NCBI RefSeq assembly: GCF_027213785.1
Contig: NZ_JAPWGO010000003.1
Span: 124,001 to 188,000 of the forward strand
Reading direction: 5' to 3'
DNA: 64,000 bases
From: Limimaricola sp. G21655-S1
Lineage (GTDB): Bacteria; Pseudomonadota; Alphaproteobacteria; Rhodobacterales; Rhodobacteraceae
Part shown: one piece after another, positions 48,053 through 56,849 of the stretch
Layout of the letters: each line of letters starts with the position of its first letter
How positions within the stretch are numbered: the first letter of the stretch is position 1
The notes under the pieces: model-generated
What the model was told of the DNA's origin: nothing
The model's input: only the letters and a program-made list of their open reading frames with translations
The model's database searches: none
Made by a program: the position numbers and the translations under genes

Positions 48053-48826
48053 ATGCAGCTCAAGGGCAAGACCGCGATCGTCACGGGATCGAATTCGGGA
48101 ATCGGGCTGGGAATCGCCCGGGAGCTAGCACGCGCCGGCGCCGACGTGGTTCTCAACTCCTTCACCGACCGCGATGAGGACCATGCGCTCGCGCAAGAAA
48201 TCGCCGATGCTCACGGCGTGGGTGCCCGCTACATCGCCGCCGACCTCTCGGATGGCGACGCCGCGCGGGGGCTGATCGAGACCGCCGGGCGCTGCGATAT
48301 CCTCGTCAACAACGCCGGTATCCAACACGTCGCGCCGATCGACGAGTTCCCCGCTGCCAAGTGGGAGGCGATCATCGCGATCAACCTTACCTCGGCATTC
48401 CATACCACCGCCGCCGCATTGCCGATGATGCGCGAGGCGGGATGGGGCCGGGTGATCAACATCGCCAGCGCCCATGGACTCACCGCATCGCCCTACAAGG
48501 GCGCTTACGTCGCCGCCAAGCACGGCATCGTCGGCTTCACAAAGGTCACCGCGCTCGAGACCGCGCGCGAACCGATCACTGCCAACGCGATCTGCCCGGG
48601 CTACGTGCTGACGCCGCTGGTCGAGGCGCAGATCCCCGACACCATGCAGAAATACGGCATGGACCGCGAGGAGGTGATCGAGAAGGTCATGCTGGAACGC
48701 CAGCCCTCCAAGGAGTTCGCCACGACCGAGCAACTCGGCGGGACGGCGGTGTTCCTGTGTTCGGACGCCGCGGCGCAGATCACCGGCACCACCATCAGCG
48801 TCGATGGTGGCTGGACCGCGCTGTGA
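48053..48826 (+). CDS. bdhA: 3-hydroxybutyrate dehydrogenase
   Basis: 257 residues, short-chain dehydrogenase. NAD motif 'IVTGSNSGIGLGIAREL', 'ILVNNAGIQHVAPIDEF', catalytic Ser region 'INIASAHGLTASPYKGAY', YVAAK box 'AYVAAKHGIVGF', and the typical C-terminal 'ITGTTISVDGGWTAL'. 'ANAICPGYVLTPLVEAQI' is characteristic of 3-hydroxybutyrate dehydrogenases, which interconvert 3-hydroxybutyrate and acetoacetate in polyhydroxybutyrate turnover. Start ATG 48053 with ribosome site GAGGA. It overlaps the patatin gene by 4 bp. Confidence 0.93.
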   Translation: MQLKGKTAIVTGSNSGIGLGIARELARAGADVVLNSFTDRDEDHALAQEIADAHGVGARYIAADLSDGDAARGLIETAGRCDILVNNAGIQHVAPIDEFPAAKWEAIIAINLTSAFHTTAAALPMMREAGWGRVINIASAHGLTASPYKGAYVAAKHGIVGFTKVTALETAREPITANAICPGYVLTPLVEAQIPDTMQKYGMDREEVIEKVMLERQPSKEFATTEQLGGTAVFLCSDAAAQITGTTISVDGGWTAL

Positions 48827-49854
48827 TCCGGATCAGCCTCGCGCTGCAGGGCGGAGGCGCGCATGGCGCCTTCACCTGGGGTGCGCTGGACCGGCTGCTC
48901 TGCGAGGAGGATGTCGAGATCGCCGGGATCTCGGGCACCTCCGCCGGGGCGATGAACGCGGTGGCGCTCAAGGCCGGCCTGGTGCGGGGCGGTCGCGAGG
49001 GCGCGCGGGAGAACCTCGCCTGGTTCTGGGGTCGCGTCGGGGCCGTCACGGATGCGCGTTGGTCCGACTGGATCTCGGCGCTGGCGCCGACGGCCCCGGC
49101 GCTGGCCCGCGCGATCGAATGGTCGCCGGCCTTCCGCGCCATGGAGGCCGCGACGAAGCTGCTCTCGCCCTATGCCTACGGGCCGATGCTGCGCAATCCG
49201 CTGGAGCGCATCCTCGAGGAGATCCATTTCGAGCATGTGCGCGACGCCGCCGGGCCGCGGATCTTCGTCGGCGCCACCAATGTTCGTTCGGGCAAGATCC
49301 GCGTGTTCTCGGGGCCGGAGTTGTCGGCAAAGGCCGTGCTGGCCTCGGCCTGCCTGCCGACGCTGTTCCGCGCGGTCGAGATGGACGATCCGGTCACCGG
49401 CCGGCGCGAGGCATATTGGGATGGTGGATACACCGGTAACCCCGCGCTTTTTCCGTTGTTCGATAAGGGCTTGCCGGACGATCTTCTGATCGTGAACATC
49501 AATCCGCTCTACCGCGAGGACCTGCCGGATGACAGCCTCGCGATCCAGAACCGGATCAATGAGATCAGCTTCAACTCGTCGCTTCTGCGCGAACTGCGCG
49601 CCATCGATTTCGTGCGTCGCCTGATCGCGACCGACCGGCTGCCGGAGGGCAGCATGAAGCGGGTGCTGGTGCACATGGTCGGTGACGATGCGCTGATGAA
49701 CGATCTCAACACCGCGACCAAGACGATCCCGGCACCGGTGATCCTTGCCCGGCTGCGCGCCGCGGGCGAGGCGGCGATGGATAGGTTCCTCGCCGCACAC
49801 AAGGCGGATATCGGCAAGCGTGAGACGGTCGATCTGCGGGCGATGTTCAGCTGA
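48823..49854 (+). CDS. Patatin-like phospholipase
   Basis: 343 residues from GTG 48823. The oxyanion motif 'LALQGGGAHGAFTWG', nucleophile elbow 'GISGTSAGAMNAV' and catalytic Asp 'AYWDGGYTGNPALFP' form a complete patatin Ser-Asp dyad. 4-bp overlap with bdhA implies translational coupling, so it may hydrolyse polyhydroxybutyrate or a lipid linked to that pathway; this is inference. No signal peptide, so cytoplasmic. Converges with DUF502. Confidence 0.9.
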   Translation: MIRISLALQGGGAHGAFTWGALDRLLCEEDVEIAGISGTSAGAMNAVALKAGLVRGGREGARENLAWFWGRVGAVTDARWSDWISALAPTAPALARAIEWSPAFRAMEAATKLLSPYAYGPMLRNPLERILEEIHFEHVRDAAGPRIFVGATNVRSGKIRVFSGPELSAKAVLASACLPTLFRAVEMDDPVTGRREAYWDGGYTGNPALFPLFDKGLPDDLLIVNINPLYREDLPDDSLAIQNRINEISFNSSLLRELRAIDFVRRLIATDRLPEGSMKRVLVHMVGDDALMNDLNTATKTIPAPVILARLRAAGEAAMDRFLAAHKADIGKRETVDLRAMFS

Positions 49855-49866
49855 GGGCGGCGCGCC

Positions 49867-50592
49867 TCAGCGGCCCGTGCCGGTCAGGAGCGTCGGCTGT
49901 TCCCCAAGATCCTTGGGGTGGCCGCGATCGGTCGGCGTGACGAGGCCCGCCGAGATCACCAGCTTGGCCGCGTCCTCGACCGTCATGTCGAGCACGATCA
50001 CGTCGGCGCGCGGCAGGAACAGCAGGAAGCCCGAGGTCGGGTTCGGCGTGGTCGGCAGGAACACCGTGACGATGTCGCCATCGGTGGGCAGCTTGCGCGC
50101 CACCTCGCCCTTGGCGGTGGTCGAGATGAAGGCCAGCGCCCAGAGCCCCTTGCGCGGATACTCGATCAGGCAGGCCTGGTCGAAGCTGGTCTCGGTCTGG
50201 GCGAACACCGTCTCGGCGATCTGCTTGAGCCCCGAATAGACCGAGCGCACCACTGGCATCCGACCGACCAGGCTTTCGCCCATGCGGATCAGGCTGCGCC
50301 CGACGAAGCCCTTGGCCAGCGCGCCGACCAGAAAGGTGAAGAGGATGAAGAAGATGACGCCGACGCCGCGCAGGTTGATGCCGATATACTGCTCGGGGTT
50401 GAAGCGGTCGGGCACGAAGGGCAGCACCCAGCCGTCGATCCAGCCGACCACGGCCCAGATCAGCCAGACGGTCAGGCCGATCGGCGCGATGACGACGACG
50501 CCGGCGATGAAGTTGTTGCGCAGGATGCCGATCAGGCGACGGCGCCGCGGCGGTTCGTTCGGATTGGGCGGCAGGATCGGCGGGCGTGTCAC
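49867..50592 (-). CDS. DUF502 family membrane protein
   Basis: 241 residues, two membrane helices near residues 26-50 ('NFIAGVVVIAPIGLTVWLI') and 75-95 ('GVIFFILFTFLVGALAKG'), then a soluble part with 'RMPVVRSVYSGLKQIAETV' and 'FLPTTPNPTSGFLLFLPRAD', which define DUF502. Function unknown. It begins 'MTRPPILPPNPNEPPRRRR', a Pro/Arg cytoplasmic tail. Single gene. Confidence 0.92.
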   Translation of the reverse strand: MTRPPILPPNPNEPPRRRRLIGILRNNFIAGVVVIAPIGLTVWLIWAVVGWIDGWVLPFVPDRFNPEQYIGINLRGVGVIFFILFTFLVGALAKGFVGRSLIRMGESLVGRMPVVRSVYSGLKQIAETVFAQTETSFDQACLIEYPRKGLWALAFISTTAKGEVARKLPTDGDIVTVFLPTTPNPTSGFLLFLPRADVIVLDMTVEDAAKLVISAGLVTPTDRGHPKDLGEQPTLLTGTGR

Positions 50593-50677
50593 GGGGGGCT
50601 CGTCCTAATAGCGCGGGGCTGCTGCCTATCTAGGCTCCCGCGCGGGTCCCGGCAATGGGGCACGCGCGGGCCGGGGC

Positions 50678-51592
50678 TCAACCCCGTCGCTTGCCCAGCG
50701 CCACGGCGATCGCCGTGCCAAGCCGCGCATTGTTGAGCACCAGCGCGATGTTCGCCTCGAGCGAACGGCCGTCGGTCAACTCGAAGATCCGGCCCAGCAG
50801 GAACGGCGTCACCGCCTTGGCGGCGATGCCTTGCGCCTCGGCCTCCGACAGGGCCTGCTCGATCACCGGACGCAGTTCTTCGGCCGGAATTTCTGCCTCC
50901 GACGGGATCGGGTTGGCGACCAGCTGGCCGCCCTCTAGCCCCATCGCGGCGCGCATCCGGGCGGCGTCGGCAATCTCGGCGGCGCTGTCCATCCTGAGCG
51001 GGGCCGGCATCTCGGAGGTCGCGGACCAGAAGGCCGGCAGCACGTCCTGCCCATAGGCGATCACCGGCACGCCGAGCGTTTCCAGCACCTCGAAGGTCTT
51101 GGGCAGGTCGAGGATCGCCTTGGCGCCCGCCGCCACCACTGTCACCGGGGTTTTGGCCAGCTCGTGCAGATCGGCCGAGATGTCGAAGCTGTCCTCGGCG
51201 CCGCGATGCACGCCGCCGATGCCACCCGTCGCGAAGACCTCGATGCCTGCGAGCCGCGCCGCGATCATCGTCGCGGCCACCGTGGTCGCGCCGTCGCCGC
51301 CGCGCGCGAGGCAGGCCGCGAAATCGGCGCGCGACAGCTTGGCCACGTCCCGCGCCTGTCCCAGCCGGTCGAGCTGCTCGTCGGTCAGGCCGACATGCAG
51401 GCGACCACCCAGCACCGCGATGGTGGCGGGTACGGCACCATGGGCCCGGATCTCGGCCTCGACCCGGCGCGCCGTTTCGACGTTTTGCGGAAACGGCATG
51501 CCATGGGTGATGATCGTGCTTTCGAGCGCGACGAGCGGGCGGTCCTCGGCGCGCGCATCGGCAACCTCGGGCGAATATTGGATATCGATCAC
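50678..51592 (-). CDS. psuG: Pseudouridine-5'-phosphate glycosidase
   Basis: 304 residues from GTG 51592. 'VALESTIITHGMPFPQNVE', 'ATIAVLGGRLHVGLTDEQL' and 'VFATGGIGGVHRGAEDSFDI' with catalytic Lys in 'AAGAKAILDLPKT' are diagnostic PsuG blocks. It splits pseudouridine 5'-phosphate into uracil and ribose 5-phosphate. The frame is open far upstream through the kinase gene but the GTG overlapping the psuK stop by 4 bp fits coupled translation. Forms the salvage pair with psuK. Confidence 0.95.
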   Translation of the reverse strand: MIDIQYSPEVADARAEDRPLVALESTIITHGMPFPQNVETARRVEAEIRAHGAVPATIAVLGGRLHVGLTDEQLDRLGQARDVAKLSRADFAACLARGGDGATTVAATMIAARLAGIEVFATGGIGGVHRGAEDSFDISADLHELAKTPVTVVAAGAKAILDLPKTFEVLETLGVPVIAYGQDVLPAFWSATSEMPAPLRMDSAAEIADAARMRAAMGLEGGQLVANPIPSEAEIPAEELRPVIEQALSEAEAQGIAAKAVTPFLLGRIFELTDGRSLEANIALVLNNARLGTAIAVALGKRRG

Positions 51593-52482
51593 AACGGGTT
51601 GTCTCCGGATACGTAGGTGGCGGCGGCGGTCAGCGCACGCGCGAGCGCCGCCTCGGGGGCCATGCCCTCGGCCTCGGACGCGATATGCGCCGCCATGAAG
51701 GTATCGCCCGCGCCGGTGACGCGGGTGACGAGCACCTCGGGCGGGGCTTGGGTGAAGATGGCTTCGGCCGTGGCCACGGTCGCGGCGCGCCCGCCATCGG
51801 TGACGAGGGCGCGATGCGCGCCACGCGCGACCAGCGCGCGGGCCGCGGCCTCGGAGGTCTCGAATGGCTCGTGGCACAGGAGCCCGGCCTCCTCGAGATT
51901 GACGTAGAGCGTCGCCGTCGGGTGACCCATCAGCGCCAGCAGCCGCTCGGCCTTGCCGGGGCTGGCCGGGGCCACGCGCAGATCGGCGCGGGCGAAGAGC
52001 GGCGACCGGGCGATCTGCGCCAGCAGGTCGGTGGTCAGGTTGCCATCGAGCGCCACCAGACCGGTCCATGGCGCCTCGGTCGAGCCCAGTCGCCCGTCCG
52101 CCAGCGGGCGCAGGATCTTGTCACCCGCCTGTTCGAGCGAATGCGCGTCGGCGATGGCGGCGATCAGGCCGTTGGCGCCCTCGATCGCCATGTAGATGTC
52201 GGTGGGCAGGTCGTCGGAGCGGTAGAGGTGATCCACCTTCATGCCCATGCGCGCCGCCTCGGCGGCCAGCTCGTCGCCCTCGGCATCGCGGCCCAGCGCG
52301 CTCAGAAGCGACGGGCGCAGCCCGAAGCGCACCAGCGTCATCGCGATGTTCATGGCGACGCCGCCGGGGAGCCGGTGGATGCGGCCGGGGACGTCGGAGC
52401 CCACGCGCATGTGGCTCGCGGTGCGGCCGATCACGTCCCATAGCACGGAGCCGATGCACAGGATGTCAGGTGTCTTGTTCAT
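51589..52482 (-). CDS. psuK: PfkB-family kinase, probable pseudouridine kinase
   Basis: 297 residues. 'CIGSVLWDVIGRTA' N-terminus, 'LPGGVAMNIAMTLVRFG', and the C-terminal PfkB signature 'VTRVTGAGDTFMAAHIASE' with catalytic Asp. The pairing with psuG, 4-bp overlap, identifies it as the kinase that makes pseudouridine 5'-phosphate. Start ATG 52482. The substrate assignment is from context rather than motif. Confidence 0.92.
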   Translation of the reverse strand: MNKTPDILCIGSVLWDVIGRTASHMRVGSDVPGRIHRLPGGVAMNIAMTLVRFGLRPSLLSALGRDAEGDELAAEAARMGMKVDHLYRSDDLPTDIYMAIEGANGLIAAIADAHSLEQAGDKILRPLADGRLGSTEAPWTGLVALDGNLTTDLLAQIARSPLFARADLRVAPASPGKAERLLALMGHPTATLYVNLEEAGLLCHEPFETSEAAARALVARGAHRALVTDGGRAATVATAEAIFTQAPPEVLVTRVTGAGDTFMAAHIASEAEGMAPEAALARALTAAATYVSGDNPL

Positions 52483-52514
52483 GGGCTCCGGTCTGCCGCA
52501 GCCCCGCGCCCCGG

Positions 52515-53315
52515 TCAATCGGGGATGGCGAAGGTCAGCGCCGCCCAGAGGCTTTCCCAGACGGCACCCGTGGTGACCGCCATGGCGTTGTCGGGTTCGC
52601 GCAGCACCACCGCGTTGACGAGGTAGTCGTGCCCCGGCACGACCGGAAGCCGTACCACGCCCTCCGCATCGGTGCGGTGCAGCGTCAGCTCGACCTCGCC
52701 ATCGGCATCGCGGGCGAAGAGTTCGACCTGCGCATCGGCGCGGGGCGCGTCATCATAGAAGAGCTGGACCCGCAGCCCCTGCGAGGGGTCGTCGGTATAG
52801 GGGTTGTCCAGCGCCACCAGCTCGGTCGCGAGGCCGAGACGGCTATCCGCACCTGCCGCCGCGCCGACGCCGAACAGGGCCTTGGAGTAGCGCGTGAAGA
52901 CCTCCTTGAAGCCAATCTCTGGCAGGCCCCGTGCGGCGTGATCGTCCGCGACCGACCCGAGATCCTTGTGCGCGACGAAGCGCTCGAACACCGCCCGATC
53001 GTCATATGTCACGATGCTCGGCTTGGAGACGTAGGATGCGACCAGCAGCCCTTCCTCGGGGGCGGACATGTCGAGCGCGGGGCGGGCACCGAGCCGCCCC
53101 TCGACCGGGCGCGTCTCGCCGTTCATGTGCAGCTCGAAGCTTTCGAAGCGCTGCGGCAGGTAGGCGTAACGAATGCCCTCGAAGAGGTCGCCGTTGACAA
53201 GCTCGGCCCTGACCATATCGTCCGCCGCGATCTGCCATTCGAGCGGTTCGATCCAGAATTCATGCGCCGCGACAGGCGTGGACAGCAAGAAAAGGCAGGC
53301 AGTTATGACGCGCAT
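52515..53315 (-). CDS. DUF4198 periplasmic protein (possible nickel/cobalt-binding)
   Basis: 266 residues. Signal peptide ending 'TPVAAHEFWIEP', so the mature N-terminus has His right after cleavage, as in NikK-type nickel-binding DUF4198 proteins. The body has 'DSRLGLATELVALDNPY' and 'VVPGHDYLVNAVVL', consistent with the family's beta domains. It starts at ATG 53315, overlapping the other strand's hupE start region. The neighbour HupE family is linked to metal transport, which suggests but does not prove a metal role. Confidence 0.8.
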   Translation of the reverse strand: MRVITACLFLLSTPVAAHEFWIEPLEWQIAADDMVRAELVNGDLFEGIRYAYLPQRFESFELHMNGETRPVEGRLGARPALDMSAPEEGLLVASYVSKPSIVTYDDRAVFERFVAHKDLGSVADDHAARGLPEIGFKEVFTRYSKALFGVGAAAGADSRLGLATELVALDNPYTDDPSQGLRVQLFYDDAPRADAQVELFARDADGEVELTLHRTDAEGVVRLPVVPGHDYLVNAVVLREPDNAMAVTTGAVWESLWAALTFAIPD

Positions 53316-54459
53316 TCGACGGCTCCCGGTATTCGAGGGCAGGGTGATCCTTGGCCTCGTCTTGTCAAGCATCGCGATGTTCTGGGCGGCCTTGGCGACG
53401 GCGCATGAGGTGCTGCCCGCCATCGCCGACATGGAGCGGCGCGGCGATCGGCTCGACTTCGTGGTCGAGACGCCGCTCGAGGGGTTCGTCGCCGGGATCC
53501 ACCTCGGCGAAGTGGCCGACACCGACGCCGCCCCCGAGGTCGAGGCCGAAAGCTATGACGCGTTGCGCGCGCTCGATCCCGAGGAGATGGAGGCGCGGTT
53601 CCGCGCCTTCTGGCCCGAGATGGCCGCAGGGATCGAGATCCTTGTCGACGGGGCCCGCGTCGCGCCCGAGTTGGAGGCGGTCGAGGTGCCCGCGCCTGGC
53701 GACGTGTCGCTGCCGCGCCCGGCGCTGCTGCGCTTTTCCGCGCCGCTGGCGGCGGAAGCGCAGACGGTCCAGATTGGATGGGATGCGGCTTATGGCACGC
53801 TGGTGCTGCGCCAGCAGGGGGTCGAGGCGCCCTATGACGGTTACCTGGAAGGCGGCGCGCTGTCCGATCCGATCCGCCTGTCGGGCGGCGATCAGGCCAG
53901 CGGCTGGCAGTATTTCCTTCGTTACATCCCGGTCGGCTTCGACCACATCCTGCCCAAGGGGCTCGATCATATCCTCTTCGTGCTGGGGCTGTTCTTCCTC
54001 GCGGCGCGGCTCAAGCCGTTGCTGTGGCAGGTCTCGGCCTTCACGCTGGCGCATACGGTGACGCTGGCGCTCGCGGCTCTGGGCTATGTCTCGGTGCCCG
54101 CCGCGATCGTCGAGCCGCTGATCGCCGCCTCGATCGCCTTCGTGGCGTTGGAGAACATCTTCTTCCCGCGCCTCGGCCTCTGGCGGCCGATCGTCGTCTT
54201 CGGCTTCGGACTGCTGCACGGTCTTGGCTTCGCGAGCGTTCTGGGCGAATTCGGCCTGCCCGCGGGCTCCTTCGTCCCGGCGCTGATCGGCTTCAACATC
54301 GGCGTCGAGCTGGGACAGCTCACCGTGATCGCCATCGCCTTCCTCGTGGTCGGGCTGGCCTGGAAGCGCGAATGGTACCGCCAGGTCGTCGCCATACCGG
54401 CCTCGGCGGCGATCGCCCTGATCGGCGCATACTGGGTGGTCGAGCGGACGATGCTCTGA
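53305..54459 (+). CDS. HupE/UreJ-family membrane protein
   Basis: 384 residues. A short N-terminus and signal-like helix ('ATAHEVLPAIADMER'), a roughly 170-residue periplasmic domain, then six membrane helices with the family motif 'GFDHILPKGLDHILFVLG' (HX5DH) and 'GFGLLHGLGFASVL'. HupE/UreJ members are secondary nickel or cobalt transporters. No hydrogenase or urease genes are present. With ATG 53305 its start overlaps the divergent DUF4198 start by 11 bp; GTG 53344 is a plausible alternative that removes the overlap. Confidence 0.85.
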   Translation: MTRIRRLPVFEGRVILGLVLSSIAMFWAALATAHEVLPAIADMERRGDRLDFVVETPLEGFVAGIHLGEVADTDAAPEVEAESYDALRALDPEEMEARFRAFWPEMAAGIEILVDGARVAPELEAVEVPAPGDVSLPRPALLRFSAPLAAEAQTVQIGWDAAYGTLVLRQQGVEAPYDGYLEGGALSDPIRLSGGDQASGWQYFLRYIPVGFDHILPKGLDHILFVLGLFFLAARLKPLLWQVSAFTLAHTVTLALAALGYVSVPAAIVEPLIAASIAFVALENIFFPRLGLWRPIVVFGFGLLHGLGFASVLGEFGLPAGSFVPALIGFNIGVELGQLTVIAIAFLVVGLAWKREWYRQVVAIPASAAIALIGAYWVVERTML

Positions 54460-54478
54460 TCCCGGCGGCCAGCGCATG

Positions 54479-54514
54479 AAAAAGGGCGGCGACCATATCC
54501 GGTCGCCGCCCTTT
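54479..54514 (-). terminator. Terminator of the liv operon (possibly bidirectional)
   Basis: AAAGGGCGGCGACC and GGTCGCCGCCCTTT (54481-54494 and 54501-54514) form a perfect 14-bp stem with a 6-nt loop. On the minus strand it is followed by TTTTT (54483-54479). It serves livM on the minus strand and probably hupE on the plus strand. Confidence 0.85.
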
Positions 54515-54537
54515 CTCGTTCTTGCGAACCGCGCCTC

Positions 54538-55836
54538 TTAGCGCTCCGGCATCAGGCCCTTGGGGCTGAAGCGCAGCACCGCCAGCAAGATGATCCCCAT
54601 GGTCATCAGCCGCATCTGCGCCGCCGAATCCGTGAGATGCGCCCGGAGCCAGCTGTCCGGCGACATGCCCGAGGTGATCAGCTCCATCGCCCAGAGGCCG
54701 AGCGGTTCGACCATCACCCAGAGCCACCAGATCAGGAAGCCGCCCAGCACCGCCCCGTAATTGTTGCCCGAACCGCCGACGATCACCATCACCCAGACGA
54801 GGAAGGTGAAGCGCAGCGGCTGGTAGGAGCCGGGGGTGAGCTGGCCGTCCAGCGTGGTCATCATCGCGCCGGCGATGCCGCAGACGGCCGAGCCGAGGAT
54901 GAAGACCTGCAGATGCCGCGCGGTGACGTTCTTGCCCATGGCGGCGGCAGCGACCTCGTTGTCGCGGATCGCGCGCATCATCCGGCCCCAAGGCGAAGCC
55001 AGCGCCCGCTGAGCGAGGAACAGGATCGCGATCAGGACCACGGCGAAGAGGCCGGAATAGAGGATCTTGACCCAGAGCGTCGAGGCGGTGACCGGGTCGA
55101 GCCCGTAGCCCGCGGCGGCCTCGACGAAGCCCGGATCGCGCTGCAGATCGACTTCGTAGGGCACGGGCCGGGGCAGGCCGACCACGTTCTTGACGCCGCG
55201 CGACAGCCAGTCCTCGTTCTTGAGGACCGCGATCACGATCTCGGCGATACCCAGCGTCGCGATGGCGAGATAGTCCGAACGCAGGCCCAAGGCCGCCTTG
55301 CCGATGATCCAGGCGGCACCGGCGGCCAGAAGACCACCCACCGGCCAGGCGATGATGATCGGCAGGCCAAGCCCCCCCAGATAGCCCGAGAGCGAGGGGT
55401 TGATCGCCTCGATCGCGTTCACCGCCGGATCGAGCGACGCGCGGAACAGGAAGAAGCCGCCGATCAGCAGCGCCAGCATCACCAGCGCGCGCATCCGCCC
55501 GCCGATCTTGCGTTTCCAGACCTGCACGGCCGCGACGAGGATCGCGGCGCCCAGCGCCAGCGCGCCCAGAAGCCGCAGCCCGCCGGCGTTCCAGCCCTCG
55601 GCCACGGGCGGCATCGACACCAGCACCGCCGCGAGGCCGCCGAGCGCCACGAAGCCCATGACGCCGACATTGAACAGCCCGGCAAAGCCCCATTGCAGGT
55701 TCACGCCGAGCGACATGATCGCCGAGATCAGCCCCATGTTGAGGATCGTCAGCGCCAGGTTCCAGCCCTGAACGAAGCCGGTCAGGACGATCAGCAGCGC
55801 CATCCCGGCGTAGAGAAGATAGCCACGCGCGGTCAT
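54538..55836 (-). CDS. livM: Branched-chain amino acid ABC transporter permease
   Basis: 432 residues, about ten membrane helices. 'SLGVNLQWGFAGLFNVGVMG' and 'YLAIATLGIAEIVIAVLKN' followed by 'GRMMRAIRDNEVAAAAMGKN' are the LivM permease signatures (EAA-like loop). It is longer than typical LivM (about 330-430) because of an extra N-terminal helical region. Paired with LivH as the membrane channel. The 4-bp overlap with livH indicates one operon. Substrate could be leucine-type or another amide or amino acid. Confidence 0.93.
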   Translation of the reverse strand: MTARGYLLYAGMALLIVLTGFVQGWNLALTILNMGLISAIMSLGVNLQWGFAGLFNVGVMGFVALGGLAAVLVSMPPVAEGWNAGGLRLLGALALGAAILVAAVQVWKRKIGGRMRALVMLALLIGGFFLFRASLDPAVNAIEAINPSLSGYLGGLGLPIIIAWPVGGLLAAGAAWIIGKAALGLRSDYLAIATLGIAEIVIAVLKNEDWLSRGVKNVVGLPRPVPYEVDLQRDPGFVEAAAGYGLDPVTASTLWVKILYSGLFAVVLIAILFLAQRALASPWGRMMRAIRDNEVAAAAMGKNVTARHLQVFILGSAVCGIAGAMMTTLDGQLTPGSYQPLRFTFLVWVMVIVGGSGNNYGAVLGGFLIWWLWVMVEPLGLWAMELITSGMSPDSWLRAHLTDSAAQMRLMTMGIILLAVLRFSPKGLMPER

Positions 55837-56846
55837 ACGGACTGTCCCTTGAAGAGGCCGGTGGGCTTGAACAGCAGCACGATGATCAGGATCGCGAAGC
55901 TCACGGCGAATTTGTAGTCGGTGGAGAGAAGCTGCACGAGGCTGGAAGGCTCGAGGTTCTCAGGCAGCAGGTATTCCAGCACCTTCTTCCAGGCGTAGGT
56001 GACCAGCACCTCGGAGAAGGCGATCACGAAGCCTCCCGCGATCGCGCCCAGCGGGTTGCCGAGGCCGCCAACGATGGCGGCGGCGAAGATCGGCAGCAGC
56101 AGCTGGAAATAGGTGAAGGCCTTGAACGACTTGTCGAGACCGTAGAGGACACCTGCCGTGGTCGCGAGCGCCGCGACGATCAGCCAGGTGACGGCGACGA
56201 CGCGCTCGGGGTTGATGCCCGACAGCAGCGCCAGATCCTCGTTGTCCGAGAACGCCCGCATCGATTTGCCGGTGCGGGTCTTGTTGAGGAACCAGAACAG
56301 CAGCGCCACGGCGATCGCCGCCGTGATCAGCGTGATCAGCGTGGTCGAGCGGATCGCGAGGCCCTCGTCGAGGCCGGTCATCTCCCGGAACTGACGCGCG
56401 TTGATCACGAAGCGGGCGCCGTCGGCGAAGTTGACGTCGCCGACGCCGATGATGAAGCGCACGAGGCCGTTCATCACGAACATCACGCCGATCGAGACGA
56501 TCACCAGCACCACCGGCGCGGCCTTCTGCTTGCGATAGAAGCGATAGACCGCGCGGTCGGTGCCCAGAAGCAGCAGCCCGGTGATGGCGATGCCGACGGG
56601 CAGCGCGATCAGCGCGGTCGGCAGGAAGCCGAAGCTGATGCCCATCGATTGCAGACCCCAGGTGACGAGGATCGTCGCCATCGTGCCGAAGGCCATGGTG
56701 TCGCCATGGGCGAAGTTGGAAAACCGCAGGATGCCGTAGATCAGCGTCACGCCGAGGGCGCCGAGCGCCAGCTGCGCGCCATAGGCGGCGCCGGGGATCA
56801 GCACGAAGTTCGAGAGCGCGACGATGGCGTTGAGGATATCGGTCAT
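55833..56846 (-). CDS. livH: Branched-chain amino acid ABC transporter permease
   Basis: 337 residues, about eight membrane helices. 'GVTLIYGILRFSNFAHGD' near residue 33 and 'GKSMRAFSDNEDLALLSGIN' are the LivH family hallmarks; 'GLGNPLGAIAGGFVIAFSE' is the conserved late loop. Forms the heterodimeric channel with LivM. It lies between livF and livM with 3-bp and overlapping spacings. Confidence 0.95.
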   Translation of the reverse strand: MTDILNAIVALSNFVLIPGAAYGAQLALGALGVTLIYGILRFSNFAHGDTMAFGTMATILVTWGLQSMGISFGFLPTALIALPVGIAITGLLLLGTDRAVYRFYRKQKAAPVVLVIVSIGVMFVMNGLVRFIIGVGDVNFADGARFVINARQFREMTGLDEGLAIRSTTLITLITAAIAVALLFWFLNKTRTGKSMRAFSDNEDLALLSGINPERVVAVTWLIVAALATTAGVLYGLDKSFKAFTYFQLLLPIFAAAIVGGLGNPLGAIAGGFVIAFSEVLVTYAWKKVLEYLLPENLEPSSLVQLLSTDYKFAVSFAILIIVLLFKPTGLFKGQSV

Positions 56847-56849
56847 GTC

